Shown: positions 43,361-53,536, numbered from the stretch's first letter. The stretch: DNA of 64,000 nt from UBA1723 sp045642085 (GCA_045642085.1 JAZUIF010000082.1:8292-72291); one strand, 5' to 3'. The notes: generated from the sequence alone by a model not told the origin. Translations and numbers: made by a program.

Positions 43361-43804
43361 TTATAATTTAATCTTGACGACTATTTTTTTCTCGTATCCG
43401 CTTCCGATAATTGGTGCGTGACCGTCCGACGGGAAGAAGATAACAAAATCCTCTGGAGTAAGACGGAAGTAGCCAGTCGGCATCTCTTTATATATTAAAT
43501 AGTCTTTCTCCTGATTTTGTCTGTCGACAGTCTTGCATTCAGAACGAGGGATAAATCCACATGTTTCTTCACCAATGATTGGCACCTGGATATCGATATA
43601 TACGTCGTGGGCTTCAGGCAAAGCATCCTCTTTAGCACGAAGAGTTGGCTCATCCACGTTGATTCGGATGTCATCGTCGACAACGATCTTGCTTCCTCCT
43701 GGAATATCCTTGAAATCATGAGAGAAGATATATTCAAAAGCCATTTTGAATTTTGGATGAAGCGAGTAATATTTAGAAGCTTCAGATAATTTGTCTAAAA
43801 CCAT
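43361..43804 (-). CDS. YhcH/YjgK/YiaL-family cupin-like protein
   Basis: 147 residues. Family marks are E-A-H-D-V-Y-I-D-I-Q-V-P-I-I-G-E-E near residue 64-80 (E-x-H and the following strand), Y-F-R-L-T-P-E-D-F-V-I-F-F-P-S-D-G-H-A-P near 112-131 and the final K-K-I-V-V-K-I. The His and Glu residues line a cupin metal site. Members act in sugar (for example N-glycolylneuraminate or beta-galactoside) catabolism clusters, but the precise reaction is uncertain. It is 70 bp upstream of glgB on the same strand, and a -7 box TATTTTTG lies at 43833-43840. Confidence 0.9.
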   Translation of the reverse strand: MVLDKLSEASKYYSLHPKFKMAFEYIFSHDFKDIPGGSKIVVDDDIRINVDEPTLRAKEDALPEAHDVYIDIQVPIIGEETCGFIPRSECKTVDRQNQEKDYLIYKEMPTGYFRLTPEDFVIFFPSDGHAPIIGSGYEKKIVVKIKL

Positions 43805-43832
43805 AGTTATGTCATATTTTAGTTTCGCATTA

Positions 43833-43840
43833 CAAAAATA
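43833..43840 (-). promoter_or_regulatory. -7 box of the yhcH-like/glgB transcript
   Basis: TATTTTTG on the minus strand, 28 bp before the ATG at 43804. The -33 side is unclear. Confidence 0.45.
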
Positions 43841-43957
43841 AGTTTATTTTCTAGAAATGTGAAAGTCAAAAGTCATTTTTTTAGTATTAAAAATAAGTCA
43901 AACCCGTTAATATATAGTCAATTTGCGTGAGATATGTCATGCTTCACTTTCATATCT

Positions 43958-43965
43958 TACTTTTG
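43958..43965 (+). promoter_or_regulatory. -7 box of the 2300-residue protein gene
   Basis: TACTTTTG, 49 bp before ATG 44015. There is no good TTTG at 19-21 bp upstream; the nearest is 43922-43925, 32 bp away. Confidence 0.45.
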
Positions 43966-44014
43966 GCACACTTTTTGTGGTTTTTGTTTTGAGTGATAAC
44001 TTAAAAATACAACA

Positions 44015-47000
44015 ATGAACTTTATTAATGTTAAACTGAAAACACTATTAGTGTGTTTAGTCTTATCTTTTGTATCGCTCTCCGCATCTGCAAAAGATAT
44101 TTTTTATGTCAAGTCAGGAGGCACCGGAGATGGAAGCTCCTGGAGTAAAGCAATGGGTAATATTCAGCAGGCGGTCGACTCGGCTGCGAAAAGTCGTGCT
44201 GATGTATGGGTTGCCAAGGGTGTCTATTATGGTGATTCCACATCTGCTGCTGTTGTTAATCTTTCTCCTGGTGTCAGCTTGTATGGAGGATTTTCTGGAA
44301 ATGAATCGTCCTTATCTGATCGAGATTTAGAAATGAATGTTACAGTTATTGATGGAGAATTAAATAAAAAGTGTATTCTCCAAGAATCGGGTTTTGATGA
44401 TTCCTTGGCTGTTATTGTTGATGGATTCTCATTAGAGAAGGGTCGTGCTGGATTCTGGGATGATGGAGGTTGTGCAACTGTAGCGAAAAATGTCACTTTT
44501 ATAAATTGTGTCATTAAAAACAATTCAGGATCTTTTAATACGGCTTTCGTTGTCCGAAATTCAGTAATAAAAAAGTGTAAGTTTTTAGACAATTCTGCTA
44601 ATATAATTTCAGCATCGTATTGTGTTGTTGATAGTTGTATTTTCAATGCTCCTACAAGTAGAGAAATAGGTATCGCGACATTGGAGCAGTCTAAGTTGAC
44701 TAATTGTCTTTTCTATGATAATGCTGCTTCGTATGGTTTGATTAATGCAACGAAAAATTCATTAGTCTCTAATTGTGAGATTTATAGAAACAAAACGCTT
44801 TATGATCCATTGGTCAATTTGAATAATTCATCAATGGTAAACTGTTTGATCTATGAGAATGTGGCTGATCGTAGCAATACAATAGTTATGGTCAGAAACA
44901 GTTCTAGTTTTTCTAATTCAACAGTTGCAAACAACACTACAACTAGCATTAGTACGATTACTGGTACAATTGCAAATGATTCATATAGCAGTGTAGTTTC
45001 TAACTCGATTATATTTGGTAATAAGATGTCCAATGAATTGAAACCTCAAATCAACAAATTGGATTTCATGAAAGTGAGATATTGTGCATCTGATGAAGAG
45101 GTGGATGGTGATAATTGCATTAAATTGGCTAAAGCTAACAGTGGTTCTGATTCTACACAGAATTATGTTTGTTTCGTAAATGCTGTTGCTGGCGACTACC
45201 GACTTCATGCCACATCTTCTTGTATCGACAAGGGTCTTGATAGTTTGTGCACACAGAATATAGATGTCTATGGAAAAGCAAGAATCTATGGTAAGTCTAT
45301 TGACCTTGGAGCTATTGAGTTTGATGGTGAATATGTTCCTATGCTTGATTACAACCAGACAGTATGTTATAATGGTAATTCTATAGAGGCTACTTTCGAT
45401 TCAACTATTTCTAAGATAGATTGGCAGATTGTCGACAAGGGAAATGTGTCTGGATTCACTAAGACTTCAGGAAGTGGAGTGTCTATCCCTTCAATGCAGT
45501 TGAAGACTACAAAAAAGGATATTGACATCCTTTCTTTGAAAGTCACTCCTTATGATGCAGATGGTGTAGCTGGTGTGCCATTCAGCTATAATTACTATGT
45601 ATATCCTGATTTATCAAAACAGACTATTTCATTCAATTATCCAAAGAATGCTTATGAAGTAAATGATAAAAGCAGTGATTTGACTATCTCATGGAAGAAT
45701 ATTTCTATTCCTGTTGTGATTGAACATAGTGATTTGTTTGTTTGGAAATCATCTCAGGAGATGCCTGAAAAACCAATTATATCTTTAGTTAAAGGCAACA
45801 GTAAGTATATCTCTAATCTTGACAACCATACTACTTATAAATATATGGTTAAGATTGTGACTACTTGTGACACTATCTATTCTGATGTTGATAGCTTTAG
45901 AATTGATATTCCAGAACATTTGACAATTGTTGGATCTAAAGTTTGTGAGTTAGGTACAAAACTTAATGAGACAACATCTATTACAAGATATGTCAAAGGA
46001 TTTGAATTGAAAGATTCTCTTTCATATTTTATCTCAGGAACTGATTCGTCGGATTTTACTGTGAAGTTGAGTGATAAATGGAATCCGTTAACGGGTGGAA
46101 ATTTCGATGTCTATTTTACTCCTACTGATTCTGACAAACCGTTGAGCAAGGCTACTCTTACATTTACTTCAGGCAAGTATTCTGATAAGATTGATTTGTC
46201 TGGTATTTTGGCCAACCACCATGTTTTTGATATCACAATTGAGAAGGAAGAGTATAAGGCAGGCGACACTATAGCTATCAAGGGACATATTACAGATGCG
46301 TATGGAAACCCAATGGAGGCTAAACGAGTAAAGATATATATGATCAAAAATGGACTTGAGATAAAGTCGTTTGATTTGGTGTCTGATGCTAAGGGTGAAG
46401 TCGAAGCAAAATATATCTCATATACTTATGAAAGTGGCGTTTACTCTGTTGGTATGTGTCTGAATGGAGAATCATCTAAAGCCACATTTACTGAGTTTAA
46501 TATTCCTGGTATATCATGTGTTGTTGACAACACCAATTGGTTGGTTCAGAAGGGAGATACTATTTTAGGAAGTGTTACTATAAAAAATAATAGTAATATA
46601 GCTGTTCATAATCTTAAGATCAAGACACTTACTTTAGCTAATGGATGTAAGGTGGAGTTTGATACAATTGGTGTTCTAAACGGTCTAGAGTCAAAACAGA
46701 TAAAATATACTGTTGCTGGAATGATATTGACAGAAGGAAATACTTATTTGTCGTCATCATTCCGCGTTGAAACCAATGAAGGTCTGTCATCTGATTTCTC
46801 TACATATTTCTATTGTGAGATGCCATATGGACAGATAAAGGTTTTGCCTTCAAATATTAAAGAGTATGTGTCGAAGCAAAAACCTAAATATGTAGAACTC
46901 CTACTTTGTAATCAGGGAATAGGGGAGACTGGTAAAGTCTCGGTATCTCTACCAGATAATTTCAAGGGGATTTCGATGCCAAATGGTACAGAGATAGAAA

Positions 47001-50000
47001 GCATTAAGCCTGGAGATACTGTCAGAGCAACATTAAAGCTTGCTTATTATGACGGAGCCAAACTTAATACTCCTGTCAATGGAACTATTGTTATAAATAG
47101 CAAGAATGGAAAGTCAACATCTGTCAAATTCACAATGGAATACACATCATCTTCAGTTGGAGATGTAGTCGTAGATGTAGTAGACGAATATTTCTATAAT
47201 TCTTCAGCTAAGAATCATCTTGAGGGAGCTAAAGTAGAGATTAAGAATGCATTCAATTCACAGGTTGTCGCATCTGCGGTCACTGACAAAAGTGGAAAAG
47301 TGCATTTTGATAGTATACCAGAAGGAGATTACTTGTTGACCGTTAATGCGGATAAACATTCCAACTATAAAGAAACTATTTCAGTTCAGGCAGGTCAGAC
47401 TTTGAACAAATTTGTATTTACTTCATATGAGGCAGTCAAATACACTTGGAATGTAGAACGTGTGGAGATTGAAGATAAGTATGAGATGACACTAAACACA
47501 GAGTTTGAGACACATGTCCCAGCTCCAGTTGTTACAGTAGAGGTCCCTGGTGGAATTCCAGGTAGAAATGATTTCAATCCAGGTGATAAGAAGATTGTAT
47601 ATATGGTAATCACAAACCATGGATTGATTGCTGCAAAGGATGTTAGAGTCGTTACTCCATCTATGAAGTATTTCAAGTTTACCCCAGATGTTGATCACAT
47701 TGATTCCCTTCCTGCAAATAATTCTGTAGTTGTGCCGATGGTTATTGAGAGAGTTGATGTGAAAGATTCTTCATCTTCAACTCCAAATGATGGCAACGGT
47801 GGTAATAGTGGTAATGGCAACGTTGGTAATGAAAATGGTGGTAATAGTGGTAATGGCAACGGTGATAATACAAATGGAGATAAAGAAAATAATAGACCAG
47901 GATATACTGGAGAAGGAGACGGATTTATTAAACCTCCTTATGTTATACCTGGAGGTGGTTCGTCTGGATTGAATATGCCAAGTTATTATCCTGGAGGCGG
48001 TAATCAAGGAAATCTCCCTGGTGGCGGTCAGCCAGGTAGTTCTTTAGGAGACGATGATGATTGTCCAAAGATTATCATTATATATAGTTATTATTGTGGA
48101 GAATTGCTATTTAAGTTTTCTTTCTTAAATTTGTGGCCTTGTCCGAAAAGTAGCATTAATGTTGATGTCAATATTCCTGGTTTGATATGGAATTATAATA
48201 TTTATTCGATAAGTGTTAAAGAATGTGATTCATGTGATGTTCGTCCTGATGCATTAATTAATTGCTTCTTAGATCTTGTAGGTTTAATTCCTGGTATAGG
48301 AGATGTGGTTGGCGCATATGGAACAGTGTCAGGAGCTGTATCTTCAGCTTCTAATATTCGTACTATAGTAAATAAAAAATCTGATGATCGAGATGTCGCA
48401 AGTTCAGTATATTCTATTTCAACTTATTTGGCTAGTTTTGCTCCAATTCTAAGCAAAATTCCTTTTGGTTGTCTAGATTTGCTATGTCAGTATTTCTCTT
48501 GTGAAAATAATGGTAAATTTGCCGAAGATTGTGGTCAATATCTCTATGATGCTGGTACGAATTTCTGGGATGATAAATTGAGATCCACAGGTGACACTGT
48601 AAACTTCTATAAATATGCTTCTCCATATTTATTGGCATGGCATGATCGTGTTGAATATACAGCATTCCAAATTTATAGAAGCAAATTTATTGCAGAATGT
48701 ATTGGAGCTGATGATAATATGATGAGCAAGAAAGGCTTGGTTGATTATTTGGATGTGGCTTGGAATTCTATTGCAAATCTACAACAGATTGATATCGATA
48801 AGATTAAGTCTATTCCTGTATCTGATTTGTCTTTGACTGATATGATTTCAATTAGTGAAAGATGGAATCGAACTATTGAAGCTTGGAATCATGGCATCCA
48901 TTCTTCTAATGATGATTATCCAAATATTGCGGAATATTCTGTATGGCGTGAAAACCTAGATAAAATCATTAATTTTTATCATTATGTAGTATTCCGTGGA
49001 TTTGAATATATTCCAGATATGCTAGACTTCATCAATGGAGAAATGGCTAAGTCCAATAATAATAAAAAGAGTGTTTGTGCTAGTGTGAAGCTACAGATGT
49101 CTCAGACAATGTCGATGACTCGTGAAGCATTTGATGGTACTCTTACTGTGTATAATGGTCAAGAGTCGTTGGATATGGATAGCTTTAGAGTTGTGCTTGA
49201 TATTCGTGATGAAAATGGTAATCCTGCTAATGACCTATTCCAGATCAACACTCAGTCTCTGTCTGGTATCTCTTCTATTGATGGGACCGAATCTATTGAA
49301 TCTGGTGATGAGGCAACTGCAGTGTTCCGATTTATTCCTGAAAGAGGTGCTGCTCCTAAGTCTCCTGTAAATTATTCGTTCGGTGGCAAGATTATTTATA
49401 TTGAGGCTGGCGACACAATCACTATTAATATTGAGCCTGTGACATTGACTGTTAATCCAAGTCCAGACTTGCAGATCGACTACTTCATGCAACGTAATGT
49501 CTTAGGTGATGATGCGTTGACTCTTGACCGTGTTGAGCCAACTGTGCCTGCTGCTCTTGGTGTGATTATCAACAATCAAGGATATGGTGTTGCTAAGAAT
49601 GTGAAACTTGAGTCGGCAAAACCAGAAATCGTCGACAATGAGAAAGGCTTGTTGATCGATTTTGATTTCATCGGTGCTAGTCTGAATGGCAAGGATTGCA
49701 ATCTTGGCTATGAGAATATCAATTTTGGCAATATCGATGCTCAATCAGCAAAGACTGGTTTGTGGTGGTTGACAAGTTCATTGCTTGGTCACTTCACCAA
49801 GTATGAGGCTAATGTTGTTCATGCAAACAGCTATGGAAATGCAGATTTGAGCCTTGTTAATGGAGTCGCAATCCACGAGTTGATAAAGACCGTTGATGCT
49901 TACGGTGATAAAGAAGATGGTGTGGTTGATTTCTTGGTAAATGATGACAATGATTCTGCGGAGACTCCAGATGCAATCTATTATTCAAATGGAGGTAAGG

Positions 50001-50917
50001 ATACTGTTAAGGTAGCTAAATCTGCAAAAATTAATAAGACATCTGTTACCTCGTCTGATACTATTGTGACTCTTTCTGTTACTCCTTCTGATTCTGGTTG
50101 GACATATGCTCAGGTTGCTGATCCAGGCAATAATAACTATGATATTAAGAAGGTTGTTAGAACTAAGGATAATGTGGAGATTCCATTAAGTAACGTATGG
50201 ACTACATTCGTCACACTTCCTGATGGATCAGAGCCAATCTATGAGAATCGTTTGCATTTCTTAGATTTTATGTCGACTTTAGGAGAGCAGGATTATAAGA
50301 TCTATTATTCAATCAGAAAGAATATATTGAATGTGACAGAGATCTCAGGTGTTCCTCAGAATGAAACTACAGTGACCAGTCCTGTTGATAGTGTGATAGT
50401 GAAGTTCAATTGCGGTATACAGAAACAATCATTTGATTATAATGATATTGAACTATATTGTCAGGCTGGAGATAATTTGAGCGACTCTACAATAACAATC
50501 AAGCAAATTGATGAGTTGACTTATATGGTAAACATCTCAGCTAAGACAAAGACTTCTGGATTCTACAAGTTGGAGGTTAATGTCGACAATATATATGATA
50601 AGAACGGATATTCTGGAGTGTTCGGAAAGAATGCTGCTTGGACACAGTTTATACAAAATGAGGAAGATGATGATGACGATGAGAATGAAAACGGTGAAAT
50701 CACTCCTATAACTGATTTGAATAATGATGAAATAGTCATTTATTCAAGACAAAATGGATTGTATGTCATCGCTCAACAATCAGGTTCGCTTGACATCTAC
50801 GACATTGTTTCAAGATTGATAGTGAAAGATGCGAAATATGGTTTGGGTATTTCCCATGTCGCAACATTACCAAGTGGAGTGTACATAGTCAATGGAAAGA
50901 AGTTGATTATCAAATAA
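44015..50917 (+). CDS. Giant secreted multidomain protein with T9SS-type C-terminus
   Basis: 2300 residues. Signal peptide ends L-S-A-S-A-K. About 27-430: a right-handed beta-helix/pectate-lyase-like domain (F-Y-V-K-S-G-G-T-G-D-G-S-S-W; repeated N-C-x-I/L-x-N turns; closing I-D-L-G-A-I-E-F-D-G). About 430-1050: several Ig-like beta-sandwiches. About 1050-1135: a Cna-B/carboxypeptidase-regulatory-like domain (G-A-K-V-E-I-K-N...D-S-I-P-E-G-D-Y-L-L-T-V). About 1255-1345: a Gly/Asn/Asp-rich linker. About 1410-1460: a hydrophobic G-L-I-P-G-I-G-D-V-V-G-A-Y-G segment and a helical region (to about 1685). About 1700-2200: further Ig-like domains, including a V-A-K-N-V-K-L-E-S block seen in other giant bacterial surface proteins. 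The end L-P-S-G-V-Y-I-V-N-G-K-K-L-I-I-K looks like a type A T9SS sorting signal. Monocistronic, followed by a terminator. Confidence 0.8.
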   Translation: MNFINVKLKTLLVCLVLSFVSLSASAKDIFYVKSGGTGDGSSWSKAMGNIQQAVDSAAKSRADVWVAKGVYYGDSTSAAVVNLSPGVSLYGGFSGNESSLSDRDLEMNVTVIDGELNKKCILQESGFDDSLAVIVDGFSLEKGRAGFWDDGGCATVAKNVTFINCVIKNNSGSFNTAFVVRNSVIKKCKFLDNSANIISASYCVVDSCIFNAPTSREIGIATLEQSKLTNCLFYDNAASYGLINATKNSLVSNCEIYRNKTLYDPLVNLNNSSMVNCLIYENVADRSNTIVMVRNSSSFSNSTVANNTTTSISTITGTIANDSYSSVVSNSIIFGNKMSNELKPQINKLDFMKVRYCASDEEVDGDNCIKLAKANSGSDSTQNYVCFVNAVAGDYRLHATSSCIDKGLDSLCTQNIDVYGKARIYGKSIDLGAIEFDGEYVPMLDYNQTVCYNGNSIEATFDSTISKIDWQIVDKGNVSGFTKTSGSGVSIPSMQLKTTKKDIDILSLKVTPYDADGVAGVPFSYNYYVYPDLSKQTISFNYPKNAYEVNDKSSDLTISWKNISIPVVIEHSDLFVWKSSQEMPEKPIISLVKGNSKYISNLDNHTTYKYMVKIVTTCDTIYSDVDSFRIDIPEHLTIVGSKVCELGTKLNETTSITRYVKGFELKDSLSYFISGTDSSDFTVKLSDKWNPLTGGNFDVYFTPTDSDKPLSKATLTFTSGKYSDKIDLSGILANHHVFDITIEKEEYKAGDTIAIKGHITDAYGNPMEAKRVKIYMIKNGLEIKSFDLVSDAKGEVEAKYISYTYESGVYSVGMCLNGESSKATFTEFNIPGISCVVDNTNWLVQKGDTILGSVTIKNNSNIAVHNLKIKTLTLANGCKVEFDTIGVLNGLESKQIKYTVAGMILTEGNTYLSSSFRVETNEGLSSDFSTYFYCEMPYGQIKVLPSNIKEYVSKQKPKYVELLLCNQGIGETGKVSVSLPDNFKGISMPNGTEIESIKPGDTVRATLKLAYYDGAKLNTPVNGTIVINSKNGKSTSVKFTMEYTSSSVGDVVVDVVDEYFYNSSAKNHLEGAKVEIKNAFNSQVVASAVTDKSGKVHFDSIPEGDYLLTVNADKHSNYKETISVQAGQTLNKFVFTSYEAVKYTWNVERVEIEDKYEMTLNTEFETHVPAPVVTVEVPGGIPGRNDFNPGDKKIVYMVITNHGLIAAKDVRVVTPSMKYFKFTPDVDHIDSLPANNSVVVPMVIERVDVKDSSSSTPNDGNGGNSGNGNVGNENGGNSGNGNGDNTNGDKENNRPGYTGEGDGFIKPPYVIPGGGSSGLNMPSYYPGGGNQGNLPGGGQPGSSLGDDDDCPKIIIIYSYYCGELLFKFSFLNLWPCPKSSINVDVNIPGLIWNYNIYSISVKECDSCDVRPDALINCFLDLVGLIPGIGDVVGAYGTVSGAVSSASNIRTIVNKKSDDRDVASSVYSISTYLASFAPILSKIPFGCLDLLCQYFSCENNGKFAEDCGQYLYDAGTNFWDDKLRSTGDTVNFYKYASPYLLAWHDRVEYTAFQIYRSKFIAECIGADDNMMSKKGLVDYLDVAWNSIANLQQIDIDKIKSIPVSDLSLTDMISISERWNRTIEAWNHGIHSSNDDYPNIAEYSVWRENLDKIINFYHYVVFRGFEYIPDMLDFINGEMAKSNNNKKSVCASVKLQMSQTMSMTREAFDGTLTVYNGQESLDMDSFRVVLDIRDENGNPANDLFQINTQSLSGISSIDGTESIESGDEATAVFRFIPERGAAPKSPVNYSFGGKIIYIEAGDTITINIEPVTLTVNPSPDLQIDYFMQRNVLGDDALTLDRVEPTVPAALGVIINNQGYGVAKNVKLESAKPEIVDNEKGLLIDFDFIGASLNGKDCNLGYENINFGNIDAQSAKTGLWWLTSSLLGHFTKYEANVVHANSYGNADLSLVNGVAIHELIKTVDAYGDKEDGVVDFLVNDDNDSAETPDAIYYSNGGKDTVKVAKSAKINKTSVTSSDTIVTLSVTPSDSGWTYAQVADPGNNNYDIKKVVRTKDNVEIPLSNVWTTFVTLPDGSEPIYENRLHFLDFMSTLGEQDYKIYYSIRKNILNVTEISGVPQNETTVTSPVDSVIVKFNCGIQKQSFDYNDIELYCQAGDNLSDSTITIKQIDELTYMVNISAKTKTSGFYKLEVNVDNIYDKNGYSGVFGKNAAWTQFIQNEEDDDDDENENGEITPITDLNNDEIVIYSRQNGLYVIAQQSGSLDIYDIVSRLIVKDAKYGLGISHVATLPSGVYIVNGKKLIIK
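47798..47861 (+). repeat. In-frame direct repeat in the Gly/Asn-rich linker
   Basis: A perfect 25-bp unit at 47798-47822 recurs at 47837-47861 (period 39 bp = 13 codons). It encodes GGNSGNGN-type repeats. Confidence 0.85.
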
Positions 50918-50936
50918 AATAACTTCTTTAATTATT

Positions 50937-50980
50937 AAAAAAAACGCTTTTCGAATTATTTTTCGAGAAGCGTTTTTTTT
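50937..50980 (+). terminator. Intrinsic terminator after the giant protein gene
   Basis: AAAACGCTTTTCGA (50941-50954) pairs with TCGAGAAGCGTTTT with one wobble; T8 run to 50980. Confidence 0.9.
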
Positions 50981-50995
50981 GTAGAAAACTTATTC

Positions 50996-51003
50996 TATAT
51001 TTG
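50996..51003 (+). promoter_or_regulatory. -7 box of the serine hydrolase gene
   Basis: TATATTTG, 33 bp before ATG 51037. Any -33 element would again fall in the T run of the preceding terminator. Confidence 0.5.
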
Positions 51004-51036
51004 TGACAGTTAAAATTGTTTGTCCAACTTAATTGA

Positions 51037-52383
51037 ATGCCAATGAAACACAGATTGTTTATTCCGTTGATGACAGCCTTATTATGTGGAGCATCATGCA
51101 CATCAAGTAAGCCAGTAGAGGAAAAGCCAACCACAGGTCATAATCTTCAGGATCTTAAAGTTTATTTCGATTCTGTTTCTCCACGTCTTATGGGATCTAT
51201 TATGATTACCAAGGGTGATTCTTTGATTTTTTCGAAGAATATGGGATATTCCGACGTCGAGACAAAAACACCAATCACAGACACGACTTTTTTTAAGATC
51301 GGCTCAATTTCTAAGTCGTTCACTGCAATTTTGACATTGAAAGCGATTGAGTCTGGTAAACTTTCTATGGATGACAAACTTATCAAGTTTTTCCCTGACT
51401 CAAATATACCTAACGCAGACAAGATTACCATCTATCATATGCTTCATCATCGCAGTGGATTATTTGATTATTTTAATGATGTGGAGGATCCGGAGGCGGA
51501 TTTTAAATGGGTTAATTTGCCACAAACAAAAGTACAAATGGTGGAACGTATAGCAAATGCTAAGACTCATTTTGAACCAAACGAGAAGTTTAGATATTGC
51601 AATTCCAATTACTTGCTATTGGCTTATATACTTGAGCAGATTTATTCTAAAAATTATGCCGAATTGGTTGATGAACAGATAGTTAAACCTATTGGTCTAA
51701 AAAATACATTCTGTAGTTCAAGTAAGTCTTTGAGTTCAAAATCCTATAAGTTTTGGGGAGAGTGGGTTAAAGAGGAGTATGACCATCCTACAGTTGTGCT
51801 AGGAACTGGCTCAATCGTTTCAACAAATCAAGATCTTCAGAAATATGTTTATTCATTGGCTAATGGGGCTTGGGGTGAATATGTACATTCGCAAATGATG
51901 GATTTCGTAGAAGGTTATGGATGTGGATTATTTGGGGTCTCTGATAAATCTAGTTATAAATTCACTCATAGCGGTAGAATCGAGAGTTTTATCTCTATCA
52001 TAAAGTATGAAGATGGTGTAGTCACAACTATCTTATATAATGGAATGGGAATTAATGCTGGCACTATTGATTGGACAATGAATCAAGCGATTAAAGGAGA
52101 AGAATTTCCTATTCCTAGTTTGACTGTCTTGGAATTGGATAGTATTAAACTGAATGAATATGTGGGTGATTATCAATGTGATAGTCTTGAACTTAAATTC
52201 GAGAATGACGGGAAAAATTTGATCTGTACGGATGAGAACAACCACAAATCTGTTTTTGAAGCCAAACCACATGATTTCTTTCAATGTTTTTATGATGATT
52301 TGGATGTCTCGTTTAGCCCAACTAGAGATTCAATAAGATTTAGGAAATGGGGAGATTGGAAACTTTTGGTTAAGAAGAAATAA
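51037..52383 (+). CDS. Class C beta-lactamase-like serine hydrolase lipoprotein
   Basis: 448 residues; M-P-M-K-H-R start, with ATG 51043 also possible. SPII signal with lipobox C-G-A-S-C near residue 20. The serine hydrolase domain has the SxxK nucleophile motif F-K-I-G-S-I-S-K-S-F near 86-95, M-L-H-H-R-S-G-L-F-D-Y near 135, the Y-x-N motif R-Y-C-N-S-N-Y near 185 and H-S-G-R-I-E near 310 as the third element. A C-terminal beta domain (about 360-448) follows. These proteins are usually D-Ala-D-Ala peptidase or esterase types rather than true beta-lactamases. Monocistronic. Confidence 0.9.
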   Translation: MPMKHRLFIPLMTALLCGASCTSSKPVEEKPTTGHNLQDLKVYFDSVSPRLMGSIMITKGDSLIFSKNMGYSDVETKTPITDTTFFKIGSISKSFTAILTLKAIESGKLSMDDKLIKFFPDSNIPNADKITIYHMLHHRSGLFDYFNDVEDPEADFKWVNLPQTKVQMVERIANAKTHFEPNEKFRYCNSNYLLLAYILEQIYSKNYAELVDEQIVKPIGLKNTFCSSSKSLSSKSYKFWGEWVKEEYDHPTVVLGTGSIVSTNQDLQKYVYSLANGAWGEYVHSQMMDFVEGYGCGLFGVSDKSSYKFTHSGRIESFISIIKYEDGVVTTILYNGMGINAGTIDWTMNQAIKGEEFPIPSLTVLELDSIKLNEYVGDYQCDSLELKFENDGKNLICTDENNHKSVFEAKPHDFFQCFYDDLDVSFSPTRDSIRFRKWGDWKLLVKKK

Positions 52384-52396
52384 GGTATTAAATTAA

Positions 52397-52430
52397 ATAA
52401 AGCCCGACAAATTTGCCGGGCTTTATTCTT
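52397..52430 (+). terminator. Intrinsic terminator after the serine hydrolase gene
   Basis: ATAAAGCCCG (52397-52406) pairs with CGGGCTTTAT (52417-52426). The stem-loop core is almost the same as that at 56862-56894. Confidence 0.85.
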
Positions 52431-52455
52431 TAATCTCTAATCTCTAAACTCTAAG
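52431..52455. repeat. AATCTCT/AAACTCT tandem repeat
   Basis: Three 7-bp units (AATCTCT, AATCTCT, AAACTCT) followed by AAGCT, right after the terminator. Confidence 0.6.
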
Positions 52456-52511
52456 CTAAAGTCAATTGCCATGAAAATATTATTTCGCTAGTTATTTACT
52501 TGGATTCTTTT

Positions 52512-52519
52512 TATATTTG
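52512..52519 (+). promoter_or_regulatory. -7 box of the SseB/Sel1 pair
   Basis: TATATTTG, 27 bp before ATG 52547. The -33 side only offers TTTC. Confidence 0.45.
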
Positions 52520-52546
52520 CAAAAAGTAATCTTCACAATTAATAAA

Positions 52547-53497
52547 ATGATAAAAAATTCTATTGTTGGTTCTTGGAAAGCCAGACGAGATGGGAGAATT
52601 AGTGCGAATGCATATGTGTTATGCACTGATATTCTGACACTTGATAGTGACGGACGTACATTCAGACAGTTTGATACAACAAAGGTAGTTGTACGAGCTG
52701 ACGGTGGAAAAGAAAACTATCGTGTAGTTGTAACGCAAGTAGGTAATTATACCCTTAACGGAAATGTGATTAGATTTTCAGATATGGCTCCTCGCTACGA
52801 GACTTCTGAATATTTCATCAATACTGATGATTGTTCTCCAGAAACAAAACAAATGTTAGAATCGCCTATGGCTATTCAAGCGGGTGAGGCTTCATTAAAA
52901 GGTGCTGTGGCTGAAGTGATGAAGAATAAGGCACAAGAATGTCAACAGGATAACTCAGGAAGCATGCCAACTTGCTATGTTCGAGTTGAAGACAACCGAT
53001 TAATCATGAGTTTTGAAGGCTATGATGGTGAAGATATTCTTGAAAAGTGTGAAGAACCAGCTAATTTGGACAGAACTGCACCTGCAACTCCTGTTGAAGA
53101 GGCTCTCTCATCGACAGCAGACAGTTTCATGGCTGCACTTAGAGCTGGAGATTGCACTTACCTTAACAACTACAGCCTATACATGCCATGTATAATTGAG
53201 GAGAAGGGAGACCAAACATATGTTACTATTGATCCTCTTGTAGTTGGCGGCATGGAACTTATTGTTGTTTTCACAGACAAGGACACTATGAGTCAAAGTG
53301 AATTACGTCAGGCCAAGACGGAATATAGACTCGTAAATATGAATGATTTGTATGCACAAATGCAGGTTTTTGATGGCATTTGCCTTAATCCTGTTAACGG
53401 TAATTCAGTCTGCCTTAAGAAATACATGGTTGAAGCCATGGCTACTTACAAATGGGGTGGTGTCGGAAGCGACGGAAGAATTATCATAAATGACTAA
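52547..53497 (+). CDS. Cytoplasmic protein with lipocalin-like N-terminus and SseB-like C-terminus
   Basis: 316 residues from ATG 52547; the open frame reaches 52517 by a TTG that overlaps the -7 box. No signal peptide. The N-terminal ~100 residues start I-V-G-S-W-K-A-R-R-D-G, like lipocalin-like 'GSW' domains. The C-terminal part from about 200 has Y-M-P-C-I-I-E-E-K-G-D, G-M-E-L-I-V-V-F-T-D-K-D-T-M, L-Y-A-Q-M-Q and G-I-C-L-N-P-V-N-G-N-S-V, the order of an SseB domain (also inferred for 11404-12414). The next gene starts 39 bp downstream, so they form a pair. The role is unknown. Confidence 0.62.
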   Translation: MIKNSIVGSWKARRDGRISANAYVLCTDILTLDSDGRTFRQFDTTKVVVRADGGKENYRVVVTQVGNYTLNGNVIRFSDMAPRYETSEYFINTDDCSPETKQMLESPMAIQAGEASLKGAVAEVMKNKAQECQQDNSGSMPTCYVRVEDNRLIMSFEGYDGEDILEKCEEPANLDRTAPATPVEEALSSTADSFMAALRAGDCTYLNNYSLYMPCIIEEKGDQTYVTIDPLVVGGMELIVVFTDKDTMSQSELRQAKTEYRLVNMNDLYAQMQVFDGICLNPVNGNSVCLKKYMVEAMATYKWGGVGSDGRIIIND

Positions 53498-53536
53498 TTT
53501 GAATTAAACTTACAACTTTGAAGGGCAATATCAATA

